From JAYQUR01 sp038133505 (lineage in GTDB: Bacteria; Pseudomonadota; Alphaproteobacteria; MPNO01; UBA830): a stretch of DNA of 15,843 nt. The notes under the pieces were generated by a model. That model was not told the DNA's origin. It made no database searches and saw nothing but the letters and a program-made list of their open reading frames with translations. Within the stretch, counting starts at the first letter, position 1. The number at the start of each line of letters is the position of its first letter. Below are positions 14,278-15,843 of this stretch, in pieces. The position numbers were made by a program, and so were the translations under genes. The DNA is taken from assembly GCA_038133505.1 (NCBI GenBank), contig JAYPTI010000072.1, positions 1-15,843 of the forward strand, in the 5' to 3' direction.

Positions 14278-14282
14278 AGGAG
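14278..14282 (+). promoter_or_regulatory. Ribosome binding site supporting the GTG start of the sigma factor
   Basis: AGGAG lies 9 bases before the GTG at 14292, immediately after the EF-hand stop. It supports this non-ATG start and separate initiation within a shared transcript. Confidence 0.6.
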
Positions 14283-14291
14283 CGGCTCGGC

Positions 14292-14867
14292 GTGGCGGAA
14301 ATATCCGGCGACACCGGCGACGACGATCTCGTCGCGCGCGCAGCGCGCGGCGACGGCGCCGCATCGCGCGCGCTGGCCGACCGCCACCTGAGCGCGGTCG
14401 TATCGTTCTCGTGGTACCGTCTGGGCGACCGCCTGGAAGCGGAAGACGTCGCCCAGGAGACGATGCTCCGGTTTTCGCGAAAGGCGCCAGATTGGGAGCC
14501 CGGCGGCCCCAAGGTCCGCACGTGGCTCTACCGCGTCGCAGGCAATCTCTGCATCGACCGCCAGCGCGCCCGCCGGCCCGAATATCCCATCGAAGACGCC
14601 GAGGAAACGGCGGTCGTCGACATCCAGCCGCATCTCGACGGAAAACTGGATGCCCGCCGTGTAGTCCACAAGGCTTTGACGGATTTGCCGCACCGCCAGC
14701 AGGTTATTCTGATTCTGGTCTACTATCTCGGCCATACGGTGCGCGACGCGGCGGACATGCTGGATATCAGCGAGCATGCTGCCGAATCCCTCCTTGCCCG
14801 CGCCCGGCGCGCGATGCGGGCAGCCCTCGAACCGAACAGAGAAGGCCTATTGGGAGCAAGGTCATGA
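14292..14867 (+). CDS. ECF-type RNA polymerase sigma factor
   Basis: A 191-residue sigma70-family factor made of regions 2 and 4 only, as in the ECF (group 4) class. Region 2 spans about 24-95, with AEDVAQETMLRFSRK (50-64) and VRTWLYRVAGNLCIDRQRARR (75-95, in two parts: the -10 recognition and core-binding helices). Region 4 spans about 124-178, with ALTDLPHRQQVILILVYYLG and the helix-turn-helix TVRDAADMLDISEHAAESLLARARR, both seen as consecutive blocks. It starts at a GTG with a good AGGAG. The stop overlaps the next ATG by 4 bases (ATGA), so the membrane protein is translationally coupled, the usual place of an anti-sigma factor. It probably activates its own operon and unknown target genes. 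I cannot assign it to a numbered ECF group. Confidence 0.92.
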   Translation: MAEISGDTGDDDLVARAARGDGAASRALADRHLSAVVSFSWYRLGDRLEAEDVAQETMLRFSRKAPDWEPGGPKVRTWLYRVAGNLCIDRQRARRPEYPIEDAEETAVVDIQPHLDGKLDARRVVHKALTDLPHRQQVILILVYYLGHTVRDAADMLDISEHAAESLLARARRAMRAALEPNREGLLGARS

Positions 14868-15211
14868 AGACCGACAGTTTCAGTATTTCCGATACCGACC
14901 TCGACGTTGCCCTCGACAGGCTCGAACCGCCGGCGCCCTCGGAGACGCTCCGGCGCCGCGTCGAGACGATGGCGCCCGAGTCGCGTCGGTCGCCCGAGAT
15001 CCGGCGCTATGCCACCGCGGCCGTGCTCGTGCTCGCCATCGGCGCCGCCGGCCTTCTCCGTCTGGAGACGCCGCCCCAAACGGCAGTCGCCGAAGCGCCG
15101 CCTGCACAGCTCGTCAGCGAAATCGAAGCCGAGGATCTTCCGCTCGTCGACGGGCTCGGTCCGCCCGAACGGCGCGAGACCCTGTCGGTCGCGGGCCTGC
15201 CGCTTGAATAG
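14864..15211 (+). CDS. Small single-pass membrane protein, candidate anti-sigma factor
   Basis: A 115-residue protein with one membrane segment at about 49-66 (YATAAVLVLAIGAAGLL). The basic stretch RRSPEIRR before it predicts a cytoplasmic N-terminus of about 48 residues and a periplasmic tail of similar size, acidic and proline-rich. Position directly after an ECF sigma gene with a 4-base overlap is what an anti-sigma factor would show. However, it has no His or Cys at all, so the zinc anti-sigma (H-x3-C-x2-C) motif is absent, and I recognise no other anti-sigma fold. The N-terminal part with LEPPAPSETLRRRV (20-33) resembles short sequences found after ECF genes in alphaproteobacteria. Its function as an anti-sigma factor is inferred from context only. 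The stop lies 12 bases from the convergent SDR stop. Confidence 0.75.
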   Translation: MKTDSFSISDTDLDVALDRLEPPAPSETLRRRVETMAPESRRSPEIRRYATAAVLVLAIGAAGLLRLETPPQTAVAEAPPAQLVSEIEAEDLPLVDGLGPPERRETLSVAGLPLE

Positions 15212-15223
15212 ACGCGAACGGGC

Positions 15224-15843
15224 TCACGCCCGGACCCAGCCTCCGTCGACATAAATCGTCTGCGCGGTCACCATCCGCGCATCGTCGCTCGTCAGATAGG
15301 CTAGCGTCCCGACGAGATCGTCCGGCTGCATGACCTCCTTGATCGACTGATGATCGGCGACGAGCCGGAATCTCTCCTCGCTCCGCGGCTCGGTCTCCGT
15401 CGTCCCGGTCGTCCGCACGAGGCTCGGCGCGATCGCGTTTACCGTGATCCCGTGCGGCGCGAGATCGGTCGCCAGCGCCCGCGTGAACCCGACCACGCCG
15501 CCCTTGCTCGGAATGTAGTGCGCATAGCCCGCGACGGGCGTCGCGAAGGTGGACGACGACATGTTGACGATCCTCCCCCAGCCGCGCGACTTCATGTCGG
15601 GCACGAACGCCTTCGCGGTGAGGAACAGCGCGTCGAGATTGATCGACATGACGCGCCGCCAGTCCTCGAAGGAAATGTCGTCGAACGGCACGTTGGGATA
15701 GATGCCGGCATTATTGACGAGGATGTCGCAGCGGCCGAAATCGGCGAGCACGGCCGCACCGAGCGCGGCGACCGAGTCGGGCGAGGCGACGTCGCACGCG
15801 TAGCCGCGCGCCGTCCGCCCGGCCGCCTCGACCGCCGCCACCG
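15224..15843 (-). CDS. SDR-family NAD(P)-dependent oxidoreductase, 5'-truncated
   Basis: The C-terminal 206 or so residues of a classical short-chain dehydrogenase/reductase; the gene runs off the right edge. Seen (numbered from the codon at 15841): the adenine-site Asp in CDVASP, LVNNAG (41-46), the structural Asn in MSINLD (N68), the catalytic serine in NMSSS (about 96), and YIPSK (Tyr109, Lys113). The end TAQTIYVDGGWVRA is typical of FabG-like members. The N-terminal glycine-rich cofactor motif is outside the window, so NAD versus NADP preference cannot be judged. After the active site the sequence reads NAIAPSLVRT, with Ser for the usual Gly. It could serve the catabolic genes to the left, but it is separated from them by the sigma cassette. 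The GTG at 15841 is not the true start. Confidence 0.9.
   Translation of the reverse strand, partial: VAAVEAAGRTARGYACDVASPDSVAALGAAVLADFGRCDILVNNAGIYPNVPFDDISFEDWRRVMSINLDALFLTAKAFVPDMKSRGWGRIVNMSSSTFATPVAGYAHYIPSKGGVVGFTRALATDLAPHGITVNAIAPSLVRTTGTTETEPRSEERFRLVADHQSIKEVMQPDDLVGTLAYLTSDDARMVTAQTIYVDGGWVRA

Noticed and set aside
15219..15232. CGGGC-TCAC-GCCCG hairpin between the membrane protein and SDR genes as a terminator
   Set aside because: Only 5 bp of stem, no T-run on either strand, and it overlaps the SDR stop codon; too weak to call.

Overview
The window is GC-rich, densely coded chromosomal DNA with no mobile element, CRISPR array, tRNA or rRNA that I can see. The gene families (SorAB-type sulfite dehydrogenase, UbiD decarboxylases, class III CoA-transferase, MaoC protein, TPR-sulfotransferase, PEP-CTERM-type surface protein, ECF sigma factor) and the base composition suggest an alphaproteobacterium, perhaps Rhodospirillales-like. 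That placement is inference. A run of exactly 100 N inside a gene suggests a draft or metagenome-derived scaffold.

Layout. 1-1144 (+): 3' part of a sulfite dehydrogenase gene (sorA-like) and its small cytochrome c partner (sorB-like), closed by a strong bidirectional terminator. 1217-2549 (-): a divergent UbiD-family decarboxylase broken by the assembly gap. 2848-3732 (+): a COG3618-type amidohydrolase behind a promoter whose -10 lies in the loop of a perfect palindrome. 3844-5572 (-): a MaoC-fold protein lacking the usual hydratase dyad, and a class III CoA-transferase. 5624-6289 (-): a secreted protein with a PEP-CTERM-like sorting tail and its own extended -10 promoter. 6384-7442 (-): a luciferase-like flavin monooxygenase. 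7548-9911 (+): class II aldolase, SAM methyltransferase and alpha/beta hydrolase in an apparent operon. 9922-13599 (-): TPR-sulfotransferase, canonical UbiD decarboxylase and an SGNH hydrolase interrupted by one in-frame amber codon. 13823-15211 (+): secreted four-EF-hand protein, ECF sigma factor and a small single-pass membrane protein. 15224-15843 (-): an SDR oxidoreductase cut by the window edge.

How the genes may work together. The middle of the window looks catabolic: two UbiD enzymes, CoA-transferase, MaoC protein, amidohydrolase, flavin monooxygenase, aldolase and SDR fit peripheral breakdown of an unknown (possibly aromatic or lactone-type) organic acid. They lie in several short transcription units, so one pathway is not proven. 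SorAB would oxidise sulfite in the periplasm and pass electrons to cytochrome c. The EF-hand/ECF/membrane-protein trio is the most system-like piece: a compact signalling cassette in which the membrane protein lacks the zinc-binding anti-sigma motif and a secreted calcium-binding protein is encoded first.

Intergenic DNA. No gene-free stretch exceeds 300 bases. The longest, 2550-2847 (298 bases), holds the amidohydrolase promoter and palindrome. 13600-13822 (223 bases) separates two divergent genes and holds no promoter I can call with confidence.
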